A stretch of DNA of 36,760 nucleotides from JBDSTZ01 sp039927975 (GCA_039927975.1 JBDSTZ010000072.1:1-36760); one strand, 5' to 3'. Shown: positions 25,014-34,024, counted from the stretch's first letter. Translations and numbers: made by a program. Notes: generated by a model not told the origin, from the letters alone.

Positions 25014-25670
25014 TTACGCTGTTTGTTGTGTTTTACCGATGAACACCAGGTGCCGCTCGGCTTGCAATTCGGGCACTTTCAGCGCTCTCAATTCGCTCAC
25101 TTTCCATGGCGCCGGCAGTCTGTCTTGCTCCTCGGCCGGTGCCACGCCCTTGAGCGCGATGAATTGGCCGCCCTCGGCCAGCAAATGCCCCGACCAGTTG
25201 ACGAAATCGGACAGGTCGGCGAAAGCGCGTGAGGTGATGACGTCGAAAAGCTGCTGCACCTGCAATTGCTCAACGCGCATGGTGTACACCGTGACGTTGC
25301 CCAGCCCCAGTTCCGCCTTCACCTGGGTCAGGAAGGCGGTTTTCTTGTGTACCGTGTCGATCAGCGACACTTTCATCTGCGGACGGGCAATCGCCAGCAC
25401 GATGCCTGGCAGTCCGCCCCCTGCCCCGACGTCGAGCACATTATGCGCGTCGCGGAAGGCAGGCACCGCAGCGAGCGAGTCGAGCAGGTGGTGCGTCACC
25501 ATCTGCATCGGGTCGCGCACCGAGGTCAGGTTGTAGACCGAGTTCCACTTGAACAGCAGCGCCAGGTAGTCGAGCAGTTGGCCGACTTGCTGTTCGCTGA
25601 CATCAAGCCTGAGTTGCGTGATGCCGTGTTGAAGAACTTGCGCGAGGGCTGGCCGGTCGAAAAACTTCAT
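25014..25670 (-). CDS. rsmG: 16S rRNA (guanine527-N7)-methyltransferase RsmG
   Basis: The 218-residue SAM-dependent methyltransferase modifies G527 of 16S rRNA near the decoding site; its loss gives low-level streptomycin resistance. The SAM loop DVGAGGGLPG is at 80-89, preceded by the family's KWNSVYNLTSVRDP and HHLLDSLA. The SRAFADL segment is also present. Its ATG overlaps the mnmG stop by three bases within ATGA, so it is translationally coupled. Confidence 0.97.
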   Translation of the reverse strand: MKFFDRPALAQVLQHGITQLRLDVSEQQVGQLLDYLALLFKWNSVYNLTSVRDPMQMVTHHLLDSLAAVPAFRDAHNVLDVGAGGGLPGIVLAIARPQMKVSLIDTVHKKTAFLTQVKAELGLGNVTVYTMRVEQLQVQQLFDVITSRAFADLSDFVNWSGHLLAEGGQFIALKGVAPAEEQDRLPAPWKVSELRALKVPELQAERHLVFIGKTQQTA

Positions 25671-27598
25671 TGCGCCAGCTCCTCGTTGAGGGTGGCAAAA
25701 CCCTTGGCCCCGCGTTTCTTCAAATGTACCAGCAAAAGCGAGATCGCGGCTGGCGTGACGCCGGAAATTCTTGACGCCTGGCCAAGTGTCTCGGGCCGCT
25801 GCTTGTCGAGCTTTTGGCGCACCTCGATCGACAATGCGCCGATGTCGAGGTAGTTGAAGCCCTCGGGCAGCTTGAGGTTTTCGTAGTGGTCGTGGCGTTC
25901 GACTTCCTTGGCCTGGCGGTCGATGTAACCGGCGTACTTGAGCTGAATCTCGACCTGCTCCTTGACGGCGGCGTCTTCGACACCGGGACCGGCCAGGGTC
26001 TGGCCGTCGACGCCGGACATGCTCATCAGGGTAGCGTACTCGACACCGGGCCGGCGCAGCAGGTCGGCCAGCGAATATTCGCGTTCGATGGCCTGGCCGA
26101 TGACGCGCTCCGATTCAGCGGTGGCGAGGATGCGCGGGTTGACCCAGGTCGAGCGCAGGCGTTCGAGTTCGCGCGCGACGGCTTCGCGCTTGGTTTCGAA
26201 GGCAGCCCACTGGACGTCGCCCACGCAGCCGAGCTTGCGGCCGATTTCGGTCAGGCGCATGTCGGCATTGTCTTCGCGCAGGCTGAGGCGGAACTCGGCG
26301 CGGCTGGTGAACATGCGATATGGCTCTGCCACGCCTTGCGTCGTCAGGTCGTCGACCAGCACGCCAAGGTAGGCTTCGGAGCGGCCCGGTACCCAGGCTT
26401 CGCGGTTCGAGGTCAGCAGCGCGGCGTTGATACCGGCGAGCATGCCCTGCGCCGCCGCTTCCTCGTAGCCCGTGGTGCCATTGATCTGGCCGGCGAAGAA
26501 CAGGCCGGCGATCGCCTTGGTTTCGAGCGAAGTCTTCAGGCCGCGCGGGTCGAAGTAATCGTATTCGATGGCGTAGCCGGGACGCAGGATGAATGCGTTT
26601 TCCATGCCCTTCATCGAGCGCACCAGGGCCAGCTGGACGTCGAACGGCAGACTGGTCGAGATACCGTTGGGATAGAATTCGTTGGTCGTCAGGCCTTCGG
26701 GCTCAAGGAAGATCTGGTGCGATTCCTTGCCCGAGAAGCGGTGGATCTTGTCTTCGATCGACGGGCAGTAGCGCGGGCCGACGCCTTCGATGACGCCGGT
26801 GTACATCGGGCTGCGGTCGAGGCCGGCGCGGATGATGTCGTGGGTTTGCGCGTTGGTATGCGTGACCCAGCATGGCACCTGGCGCGGGTGCATCGCGGTG
26901 TTGCCCATCACCGAGAACACCGGCACCGGATCGAGGTCGCCCGGCTGCTCGGCCATCTGAGTGAAGTCAATGCTGCGGCCGTCGATGCGCGGCGGCGTGC
27001 CGGTTTTCAAACGGCCCTGCCCCAGCTTCAATTCCTTGAGGCGGCTCGACAGCGAGATCGCGGGCGGGTCGCCGGCGCGGCCGGCCGAATAGTTCTGCAG
27101 GCCGACGTGGATCTTTCCGTCGAGGAAAGTGCCAGCCGTCAGCACCACCGCGCGGGCGCGGAATTGCAAGCCGATCTGGGTGACGGCGCCGACCACGCGG
27201 TCGCCCTCCACCATCAAATCGTCGCAAGCCTGCTGGAACAGCCACAGGTTCGGCTGATTTTCGAGTCGCGAACGGATAGCTTGCTTGTAGAGAATCCGGT
27301 CGGCCTGGGCGCGGGTCGCGCGCACGGCCGGGCCCTTGGACGAGTTCAAGATGCGGAACTGAATCCCCGATTCGTCCGTCGCTATTGCCATTGCGCCACC
27401 CATGGCATCGACTTCCTTGACCAGGTGCCCCTTGCCGATACCGCCAATGGATGGGTTGCACGACATCTGCCCGAGGGTCTCGATGTTATGGGTAAGCAAC
27501 AAAGTCTTCTGTCCCATGCGGGCGGAAGCGAGCGCGGCCTCGGTGCCGGCGTGGCCGCCGCCAACAACGATGACGTCGAATTCAGTAGGAAATAGCAT
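25667..27598 (-). CDS. mnmG: tRNA uridine-5-carboxymethylaminomethyl modification enzyme MnmG (GidA)
   Basis: The 643-residue FAD enzyme works with MnmE to make 5-carboxymethylaminomethyluridine at tRNA wobble position 34. The FAD motif GGGHAGTEAA begins at residue 13, and the conserved MSCNPSIGGIGKGHLVKE carries a catalytic-type cysteine. GTFLDGKIHVG, the PPRIDGRSID loop and a C-terminal helical domain for MnmE contact follow. Length is typical. It has its own promoter region at 27634-27662 beside the parS sites. The order mnmG-rsmG-parA-parB-atp is the common origin-proximal arrangement. Confidence 0.98.
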   Translation of the reverse strand: MLFPTEFDVIVVGGGHAGTEAALASARMGQKTLLLTHNIETLGQMSCNPSIGGIGKGHLVKEVDAMGGAMAIATDESGIQFRILNSSKGPAVRATRAQADRILYKQAIRSRLENQPNLWLFQQACDDLMVEGDRVVGAVTQIGLQFRARAVVLTAGTFLDGKIHVGLQNYSAGRAGDPPAISLSSRLKELKLGQGRLKTGTPPRIDGRSIDFTQMAEQPGDLDPVPVFSVMGNTAMHPRQVPCWVTHTNAQTHDIIRAGLDRSPMYTGVIEGVGPRYCPSIEDKIHRFSGKESHQIFLEPEGLTTNEFYPNGISTSLPFDVQLALVRSMKGMENAFILRPGYAIEYDYFDPRGLKTSLETKAIAGLFFAGQINGTTGYEEAAAQGMLAGINAALLTSNREAWVPGRSEAYLGVLVDDLTTQGVAEPYRMFTSRAEFRLSLREDNADMRLTEIGRKLGCVGDVQWAAFETKREAVARELERLRSTWVNPRILATAESERVIGQAIEREYSLADLLRRPGVEYATLMSMSGVDGQTLAGPGVEDAAVKEQVEIQLKYAGYIDRQAKEVERHDHYENLKLPEGFNYLDIGALSIEVRQKLDKQRPETLGQASRISGVTPAAISLLLVHLKKRGAKGFATLNEELAQ

Positions 27599-27633
27599 GA
27601 TGGAGTGTGTGAAGCGAGGAAGTATGAGGCCAG

Positions 27634-27662
27634 ATTATAGAGTCTTTTTGTCCGAAAGACTC
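27634..27662 (-). promoter_or_regulatory. mnmG promoter with internal inverted repeat
   Basis: A perfect TATAAT lies at 27634-27639 on the minus strand. Immediately upstream, at 27640-27662, is a perfect inverted repeat GAGTCTTT-(7)-AAAGACTC that fills the spacer and the -35 position. No standard -35 hexamer is present, which suggests the repeat is an operator or an activator site. Confidence 0.5.
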
Positions 27663-27697
27663 CGCAGTGGGAAGATATCTGGACCGTGGTGCAACGA

Positions 27698-27713
27698 CGT
27701 TCCACGTGAAACA
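27698..27713. other. parS: parS site 1 (ParB binding), one mismatch
   Basis: The sequence CGTTCCACGTGAAACA differs from the consensus TGTTCCACGTGAAACA only at the first base. It lies upstream of mnmG, about 100 bases from the start codon and 35 bases behind the -35 region. Confidence 0.85.
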
Positions 27714-27746
27714 TCGATTGTCGGGCGCCGTGAGCTGGCGTTCGAG

Positions 27747-27762
27747 TGTTTCACGTGGAACA
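27747..27762. other. parS: parS site 2 (ParB binding), perfect
   Basis: TGTTTCACGTGGAACA is the exact reverse complement of the parS consensus. It starts 33 bases after site 1, giving 49 bases between centres, and ends four bases before the stop of the TSUP gene. The two are inversely oriented in their asymmetric bases. Confidence 0.92.
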
Positions 27763-27766
27763 AAAG

Positions 27767-28531
27767 CTACCAGCGCTTGATGGCGTCGTAGCCCGTTTTG
27801 ATGATCAGCAAGGTGACGACGATCAGGAAAAGCTGGCGCACGAAGCCGCTACCATGCTTAACCGCAAGCTTGGTACCGACCAGGGAGCCCGCCACTTGGC
27901 ACACGGCCATCATCAAACCAAGCTGCCACAGCAAGTGTCCACTGATGCCGAACCACATTAGCGCTGCGAAGTTACAGGCGACATTGACTACCTTGGCGGC
28001 GGCGGAGGCGCTCAGAAAGTCGAAACCAAAGAAGCGCACGAACAGGAAAATCAGGAAGCTGCCGGTGCCCGGACCGAAGAAGCCGTCGTAGAAACCGATG
28101 CTGGCGCCGATCAGCACCGCGAAGAAGCGCTCGGCATGGCCCGAATGGACGGGTGCGTGGACCGAACCGAAGTCCTTCTTTTTGAAGGTGTAGATGGCGA
28201 CCGCAACGAGCACAAACGGCAGAAGCATGCGGGCGAAGTCGGCGGGCACCCGCGTGACCGTGTAGGCGCCGGCGAAGGACATGACCAGCGCGGCCACTGC
28301 GGCCGGCGCCGCCGTGCTCCATGCCACCCTCACCCGCCGGGCGTAATTGACAGCCGCCGACGCCGTGCCGAAGATGCCCGCCAGCTTGCTAGTACCAAGC
28401 AGCGTGGCCGGAATTTCGCGCGGGAACAAGGAAAACAGGACGGGAATCTGAATCAAGCCACCCCCGCCCACCACCGCATCGACCAGGCCGGCCAGAAACG
28501 CCGCGCCGCAGAGCACAAAAAGATCAAGCAT
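27767..28531 (-). CDS. TSUP-family membrane transporter (TauE/SafE)
   Basis: A 254-residue membrane protein of the TSUP family, whose members export or import sulfite, sulfonates, sulfoacetate or other small anions. About eight membrane helices form two related halves. The family glycine motif appears near the start (AGLVDAVVGGGGLIQIPVL) and again as GFYDGFFGPGTGSFLIF. Length is normal. The ATG at 28529-28531 has a GGGACA upstream. No sulfur genes are nearby, so the substrate is unknown. It is divergent from the alcohol dehydrogenase (126 bases apart), and its stop is almost at parS site 2. Confidence 0.88.
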   Translation of the reverse strand: MLDLFVLCGAAFLAGLVDAVVGGGGLIQIPVLFSLFPREIPATLLGTSKLAGIFGTASAAVNYARRVRVAWSTAAPAAVAALVMSFAGAYTVTRVPADFARMLLPFVLVAVAIYTFKKKDFGSVHAPVHSGHAERFFAVLIGASIGFYDGFFGPGTGSFLIFLFVRFFGFDFLSASAAAKVVNVACNFAALMWFGISGHLLWQLGLMMAVCQVAGSLVGTKLAVKHGSGFVRQLFLIVVTLLIIKTGYDAIKRW

Positions 28532-28657
28532 GAAATGTCCCAAATAAGCGCCAACAACAAGGACTCCATTGTACGGAAGAAAGCCAGCGCCCGTCCTCGG
28601 GGAGGCGGCGGGACGATGGTGTAAGCTAGGGGTATAGCCAACGACCAGCGAGACATC

Positions 28658-29815
28658 ATGGCAGCCTTCAGCTTCAGCACGGTACCCAACCTTGTCAATG
28701 AAACCGGATCGGCCAAGCGTCTCGGGCAGATCGTCAAGGATCACTTCCCCGAGGTACGGCGCGCACTCATCGTCACCGACGCCGGCTTCCTCAAGACCGG
28801 GCTGATCGACCAGCCGTTCATCAGTCTGCAGGAACACGGCATCGCGCCGCATGTGTACGCGGACGTTGTGGCGGATCCGCCCGAGCCGACGGTCCTGGAA
28901 GCGCTGGAACTCGCCCGCAGCCACGCGGTCGATATCGTGATTGGCATCGGAGGCGGCAGTTCGATGGACGTGGCGAAGCTGATCGCCGTGCTCGCCAACG
29001 GCAAGCAGGGGCTGGACCAGGTGTATGGCATCGGCAAGGTCGAAGGCGCAAGGCTGCCGCTGGTGCAGGTGCCCACCACCGCCGGCACGGGATCGGAAGT
29101 GACCAACATCGCCATCGTGACCACCGGCGCGACCACAAAGTCGGGCGTGGTGTCGGCACAGCTGTATGCGGACCTGGCGGTGCTGGACGCGGAACTGACC
29201 CTGGGCCTGCCGCCGGCGGTAACCGCCGCCACCGGCATCGACGCCATGGTCCACGCGATCGAAGCCTATACCAGCAAGGTCAAGAAGAACCCGCTGTCAG
29301 ACATGTTGGCGAAACAGGCTCTGGGTTTGCTGTCGGCCAACCTGATCAAGGCGGTGGAAGACGGGGGAAATCTGGCGGCGCGCCAGGCCATGCTGCTGGG
29401 CGCATGCCTTGCAGGACAGGCGTTTTCGAACGCGCCGGTGGCTGCCGTGCACGCGCTCGCCTACCCGATCGGCGGCATTTATCACGTGCCGCATGGGCTG
29501 TCGAACTCGCTGGTGCTGCCGCACGTGCTCCGCTTCAACCTCCCAGAAGCGACCGCGCTGTATGCAGAGCTGGCGGGAATCGTCGTGCCGCATGCAGCCG
29601 GCTCGGACGAAGCGCGCGCCGAAGCATTGATTGTTGCGATGCAACAAATAGCGACAATCACGGGAGTGGCGACCACCTTGCGCCAGGTTGGCGTGGTCGA
29701 ATCACATCTGGACAGGCTGGCGGATGAAGCGATGCTTCAGACCCGCCTGCTTGGAAATAATCCCCGGGAACTCACGCGCGACGACGCCAGGGCGATCTAC
29801 GCCGCCGCGCTGTGA
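28658..29815 (+). CDS. Iron-containing alcohol dehydrogenase
   Basis: A 385-residue group III NAD(P)-dependent alcohol dehydrogenase. The nucleotide-binding GIGGGSSMD lies at 96-104. Probable metal ligands are Asp195 and His199 (GIDAMVHAIEAY), His265 (AVHALAYP) and His279 (HVPHG). The first residues of the nucleotide motif and the PTTAGTGSEVT segment are as in the family. The substrate (ethanol, butanol, lactaldehyde or a hydroxy acid) cannot be read from sequence. It runs convergent with the 3HB-oligomer hydrolase, six bases between stops. The AGCGAGA site upstream of the ATG is a fair ribosome binding site. Confidence 0.93.
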   Translation: MAAFSFSTVPNLVNETGSAKRLGQIVKDHFPEVRRALIVTDAGFLKTGLIDQPFISLQEHGIAPHVYADVVADPPEPTVLEALELARSHAVDIVIGIGGGSSMDVAKLIAVLANGKQGLDQVYGIGKVEGARLPLVQVPTTAGTGSEVTNIAIVTTGATTKSGVVSAQLYADLAVLDAELTLGLPPAVTAATGIDAMVHAIEAYTSKVKKNPLSDMLAKQALGLLSANLIKAVEDGGNLAARQAMLLGACLAGQAFSNAPVAAVHALAYPIGGIYHVPHGLSNSLVLPHVLRFNLPEATALYAELAGIVVPHAAGSDEARAEALIVAMQQIATITGVATTLRQVGVVESHLDRLADEAMLQTRLLGNNPRELTRDDARAIYAAAL

Positions 29816-29821
29816 ACATCC

Positions 29822-31873
29822 TCAGTTAGGCACCGCGACCGTGGTTCCGGTCACCACGATGGCATCGGCCCCAGTGGGCGCGCTGGCAATCGGCGGCACG
29901 TTGGTGTTGGTGATCTGAACCGTGCCCGAAGCGCGCGGCACAGTGTGGACCACCTGCGAGGGCGGCAAGGCCTTGCCCGAACGCAGGGTCGCCTGCATCG
30001 CGTCCAGCGCGCGGAACAGGTAGACATGCAGCGGTACGATGGCTGTCGGCAGCGCGCTGGTGAAGGTATCGAAGTGGTTGGCGTTGGTCACTTCAATATA
30101 GCGCAGCTTGCTGCTGCCGCCCTCCACTGCCGCGTTCAAGCCCAGATAGGCGCGCGAAGCGTGATTGACTGGAACCAAGGTGTCGCTGCGACCCTGCACA
30201 ATGATGGCTGGCTTGCCGTGCAGATTGGCCGTGGCCAGCACTTCGGTCACGCCTGCACGCACGCGCTGGCTCTGCGCCAGCAGCGTGCCGGTAAGCGCAG
30301 TGCCGGTGACCGGATCGGTCCCCGTGGCGAGCGAACGCAGGCACAGGAAGCCGTCCAGCGACTGGTCGGCCACCCCCGTCGAGGGTGACACGCCGACGGT
30401 GTAGCCGCGCGCGCCGCCGACCGAATTCTCGTACACAACGCTGCCAGGAATGCCGTTCATCGTCGCGAACGACTGTGCCTTTTGCGCGGCCGTAAACGCG
30501 ATCGGCACGCCGCCCACGTCGGTGGGCGAAAAGCTGAAGCCGCAGACATTGTCCTTGACCGAGAAGCGGCCGTAAGCGTTGGCGTAAGTCACCGCCACCA
30601 GGATGTTGGTGCCGGCGTGAGCGGCCTGCAGGATGTCGCTGTCGGGCAACCAGCCATAGGCGCGCATGCGGGCCAGCGCGTCAGCCTGTTGGGACGGCAG
30701 ATCGGCGCCGCTCAGCAGCCCTTTCGCCACCAGCGAGGCGCAGCGGCCGGCACTGCCCGCGATGCAAGGCTGGTAGAGCGCGGCGTAAGTCGAGTAATCG
30801 TAGAGCGCCTTGCCTTGTGCGCTGACCGGCGAGCCGGCCTGGGTGATGCTGTAGCCGGTCGACTGCTTCGGCTGGATCTGCGGCTCGGTGGCGGCGACGC
30901 CGTTGATGAGGCCGCCGGTATCCTGCTCGGCGGCCAGCAAGGCGGAACCGGCGCCGTTCGAGATACTCGACGCGATGACCATCGTGTTGGCCGGCTTGAA
31001 GCGCAAACGCCTGCCGTCGGCGACCTGGTCGGGGAACTGCTCGTTCAGCACGTAATAGGCGAACTCGACCGCCTGCAGGGTCATCTTGCCCCAGTCCTTT
31101 TCGGGATTCTGCTGCGAATGCGCATGCTTGAAGGCGATCCGGTTCGGATAGCTGGCGGCGAAGCTGGTGCGCTCGGCATCGCTCAAGGCCGGTGCGAACT
31201 GGGCATTCTTGCCGGCCGCGCTGCGGGTCGCGCGCACGCCGTTCTGCAGATTGACGCTGTCGTCCTCGAACGTGTAGAGGCCGTTGCCGCTGCCCTTGTC
31301 GGCATACGCGACGGCGCAGCGGTTCTTCAGGCCCCATTCGCCGGCCGTGCCGATCGCGCCGTAGACGCCGCGCGAGCCGCTCGAGGTGCCGGTGATGATG
31401 CACGGATTGGCGCTGTCGAAATTGGCCGGCACCTGCACCATCAGGGTGACATTCTGGGTGCCACTGCCGTCGTCCGCATAGGCGATGTATTCGGTGCCGG
31501 CGACCTTGCCCTCGCCCGCCGTCACCACGCCCGCCGCGTCGACGTTCGGTCCGTACAGGGTGCCGTAGCCGCTGAGCGGGTTGACGTCGAGGATGGCGCG
31601 GTAGTTGTTGAAAATGGCGCTGCGGCGCAGTTCGGCGGCGGTCGGATTGAGCGGATCGGCAAAGACCGGCGCTGTTGCCGCGCCCAAACCAGTCTTGCCC
31701 AGACCCGCCGTGGCCAGGTCGTCGCTGACGCCGTCGTAGGTGGTGGCGGTGATCACGCCCAGGTAGGCCGGCCGCAGGTTGATCTCGTCGTGCTTGTCGC
31801 TGTTAGCGCAGGACACCAGGGAAAGCGTGGCGCAGGCCAGCGCGGCAGTTTTAAAGGCGGACTGATTTTTCAT
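29822..31873 (-). CDS. D-(-)-3-hydroxybutyrate oligomer hydrolase, lipoprotein
   Basis: A 683-residue hydrolase of the 3HB-oligomer hydrolase family, which splits short 3-hydroxybutyrate oligomers produced from polyhydroxybutyrate. The N-terminus is a lipoprotein signal with lipobox LVSC (Cys22), so it is membrane-anchored, probably facing the periplasm or outside. The serine nucleophile is likely in SSISNGAGSALL. The acid residue is likely in GRSDTLVPVNHASRA and the His in TNANHFDTF. The length agrees with the family. The ATG at 31871-31873 has a GAGGA site eight bases upstream; two nearby upstream ATGs would add up to four residues. No phaC or phaZ is nearby. It follows livM by 107 bases and might be read from the liv operon. 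Confidence 0.88.
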   Translation of the reverse strand: MKNQSAFKTAALACATLSLVSCANSDKHDEINLRPAYLGVITATTYDGVSDDLATAGLGKTGLGAATAPVFADPLNPTAAELRRSAIFNNYRAILDVNPLSGYGTLYGPNVDAAGVVTAGEGKVAGTEYIAYADDGSGTQNVTLMVQVPANFDSANPCIITGTSSGSRGVYGAIGTAGEWGLKNRCAVAYADKGSGNGLYTFEDDSVNLQNGVRATRSAAGKNAQFAPALSDAERTSFAASYPNRIAFKHAHSQQNPEKDWGKMTLQAVEFAYYVLNEQFPDQVADGRRLRFKPANTMVIASSISNGAGSALLAAEQDTGGLINGVAATEPQIQPKQSTGYSITQAGSPVSAQGKALYDYSTYAALYQPCIAGSAGRCASLVAKGLLSGADLPSQQADALARMRAYGWLPDSDILQAAHAGTNILVAVTYANAYGRFSVKDNVCGFSFSPTDVGGVPIAFTAAQKAQSFATMNGIPGSVVYENSVGGARGYTVGVSPSTGVADQSLDGFLCLRSLATGTDPVTGTALTGTLLAQSQRVRAGVTEVLATANLHGKPAIIVQGRSDTLVPVNHASRAYLGLNAAVEGGSSKLRYIEVTNANHFDTFTSALPTAIVPLHVYLFRALDAMQATLRSGKALPPSQVVHTVPRASGTVQITNTNVPPIASAPTGADAIVVTGTTVAVPN

Positions 31874-31980
31874 GGACATCCTCATGTGAAATGGCAAACA
31901 AAGATGAGTATGTCTGCGCTTTTCAGCACAGACATTGATGCGCGTATAACTCCTTGGGGGTGGTGACGAACTTTTTGTGC

Positions 31981-33000
31981 TTATGCCGGTCCGTTTTGCA
32001 CCGCCCGTGCGGCGGGCACGGGCAGCTTGCGCGTGCGCTTGGCGGAAGCGAACAAGGCGCCGATCTCGCCAACGATGCCACGACGGAACAGCAGCACGCA
32101 GACGATGAAGATCAGGCCGGTGACCATGCCGACCGATTCGCCCAGCGTGGCGAACCATTCGACGCCGGTCGTGCGGGCGAGGAAGTTGCCGACGTCGCCC
32201 AGTTTGTTTTCGATGGAGATGATGATGAAGGCGCCGAGGATCGGGCCGACCAGCGTGCCCATGCCGCCCACCAGGGTCATCAGGATGACCAGGCCGGACA
32301 TGGCCCAGTGCACGTCGGTAAGCGTCTCGAAACCGAGCACCACGGTCTTGGTGGCGCCCGCCAGGCCGGCCAGCGCGGACGACAGCACGAAGGCGAGCAG
32401 CTTGTAGCGATCGACCTCGTAACCGAGCGAAATGGCGCGCGGCTCGTTTTCTTTGATCGCCTTGAGCACCTGGCCGAAAGGCGAGTGCACGGTGCGCACA
32501 ATCAGCGCGAAGCCGGCGATGCTAATTGCCAGCACGACGTAGTACATGGTCAGGTCGCTGGACAGGTCGAGCACGCCGAACAGCCGGCCGCGCGGCACGC
32601 CCTGCAGACCATCCTCGCCGTGGGTGGCGGGAATGCGCAGGGCGGCGAAATACACCATCTGCGCCAGGGCCAGCGTGATCATCGCGAAATAGATGCCCTG
32701 GCGGCGGATCGCCAGCGCGCCCATGACCAGGCCGACCAGGGCGGCCGCCCCTACTCCCAGCAACAGTCCGACTTCGGTTGGCAAGCCGAGCGCCGCCAGC
32801 GCGTGACCCGTGACGTAACCGGCGGTGCCGAAAAAAGCGGCATGCCCGAAGGATAGCAAGCCGGTGTAGCCGATCAGCAGGTTGAAGGCGCAGGCGAACA
32901 GGCCGAAGCACAGCAGCTTCATCAGGAAAATGGGATAGCCGACGAACGGCGCCGCCAGGGCGAGCGCGAATGCGATGAGATAGCCGATATTTTTGTACAT
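31981..33000 (-). CDS. livM: Branched-chain amino-acid ABC transporter permease LivM
   Basis: The 339-residue inner-membrane permease of the LivM family has about nine to ten helices. The family signature NLLIGYTGLLSFGHAAFFGTAGY lies in the first third, and the coupling-loop stretch is RRQGIYFAMITLALAQM. It pairs with LivH to form the channel. A basic C-terminal tail (SAKRTRKLPVPAAR) is extra. The gene follows livH with 12 bases between and is the last gene of the transporter cassette. Confidence 0.93.
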   Translation of the reverse strand: MYKNIGYLIAFALALAAPFVGYPIFLMKLLCFGLFACAFNLLIGYTGLLSFGHAAFFGTAGYVTGHALAALGLPTEVGLLLGVGAAALVGLVMGALAIRRQGIYFAMITLALAQMVYFAALRIPATHGEDGLQGVPRGRLFGVLDLSSDLTMYYVVLAISIAGFALIVRTVHSPFGQVLKAIKENEPRAISLGYEVDRYKLLAFVLSSALAGLAGATKTVVLGFETLTDVHWAMSGLVILMTLVGGMGTLVGPILGAFIIISIENKLGDVGNFLARTTGVEWFATLGESVGMVTGLIFIVCVLLFRRGIVGEIGALFASAKRTRKLPVPAARAVQNGPA

Positions 33001-33012
33001 GGTGTGCTCCCC

Positions 33013-33897
33013 TTATTTCTCTTTGCCGAACAGACCGGCGGGCCGCAGCAGCAAGACCACCACCATGACAACGAACACCACCACTTCAGACCCTTCCGGG
33101 TAATACACGCGCGTGAGTCCTTCGATCACGCCCAGTCCGAGACCGGTGAGGATCGAGCCCATAATCGAACCCATGCCCCCGATCACCACAACGGCGAATA
33201 CGACGATGATCAGGTGCGAGCCCATCAGGGGAGTCACATTGATGATCGGGGCCGCCAGCACCCCTGCAAAGCCCGCCAAAGCGACGCCGAAGCCGTAGGT
33301 CAGGGTGACCATCAGCGGCACGTTGATGCCGAAGGCTTCGACCAGCTTGGGATTCTCGGTGCCGGCGCGTAAATACGCGCCCAGTTTGGTTTTCTCGATC
33401 ACGTACCAGGTGAACAGGCAGACCCCGAGCGAGGCCAGCACGACCCAGGCGCGATAGTTCGGCAACACCATGAAGCCGAGGTCGGTGACACCCGCCAGTT
33501 CGTCCGGCACCGGCAGGGTTTGCCCGGACACGCCGAAGAAGGAGCGGAAAAGCCCTTCGAGCAAGAGGGTGATGCCGAAGGTGAGGAGCAAGCCGTATAG
33601 ATGGTCCAGCTTGTATAACCAGCGCAGCATGGTTTTCTCGACGATGATGCCGAACACGCCTACCAGCAATGGGGCGATCAGCAGCATCCACCAATAGCTC
33701 AGGCCGAAGGAGGTGACGCCAATGTAGGCGCAGAACGCGCCCACCATGTAGAGGGCGGCGTGCGAGAAGTTGATCACGTTGAGCAGGCCGAAGATGACCG
33801 CCAGGCCGAGCGACAGCATCGCGTAGAACGAGCCGTTGACCAGGCCGAGCAGCAACTGCGGATACAAGGCGGCTAAGGGTTTGCCGAAAATTTCCAT
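33013..33897 (-). CDS. livH: Branched-chain amino-acid ABC transporter permease LivH
   Basis: The 294-residue permease of the LivH family has about eight helices. It opens with the family's GLVNGSFYAMLSLGLAVIFGLLNVINFSHAALYM and has the cytoplasmic coupling segment LVEAFGINVPLMVTLTYGFG. It forms the channel with LivM. The ATG at 33895-33897 lacks an obvious ribosome binding site, and a weak CACCGG/CCGGTG hairpin sits just upstream at 33917-33933. The substrate-binding protein gene lies 171 bases upstream. Confidence 0.93.
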   Translation of the reverse strand: MEIFGKPLAALYPQLLLGLVNGSFYAMLSLGLAVIFGLLNVINFSHAALYMVGAFCAYIGVTSFGLSYWWMLLIAPLLVGVFGIIVEKTMLRWLYKLDHLYGLLLTFGITLLLEGLFRSFFGVSGQTLPVPDELAGVTDLGFMVLPNYRAWVVLASLGVCLFTWYVIEKTKLGAYLRAGTENPKLVEAFGINVPLMVTLTYGFGVALAGFAGVLAAPIINVTPLMGSHLIIVVFAVVVIGGMGSIMGSILTGLGLGVIEGLTRVYYPEGSEVVVFVVMVVVLLLRPAGLFGKEK

Positions 33898-34003
33898 GGC
33901 ATCACAGTAAAAAGAACACCGGAAGGGCCGGTGAGGACTGGAAGAAGGCACGGGCTTGCGTCCGCGCACTCGTAGCGTTCATGATCATTTCAGACAAGCG
34001 GCA

Positions 34004-34024
34004 CGGGCGAGATTGCCTCGCCCG
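34004..34024 (-). other. Stem-loop between livK and livH
   Basis: A perfect eight-pair stem CGGGCGAG/CTCGCCCG with a five-base loop lies 45 bases after the livK stop. There is no U-tract, so it probably stabilises the upstream mRNA or attenuates transcription, which would help make more binding protein than permease. A second, shorter hairpin (33917-33933) lies closer to livH. These fill most of the 171 bases. Confidence 0.5.
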
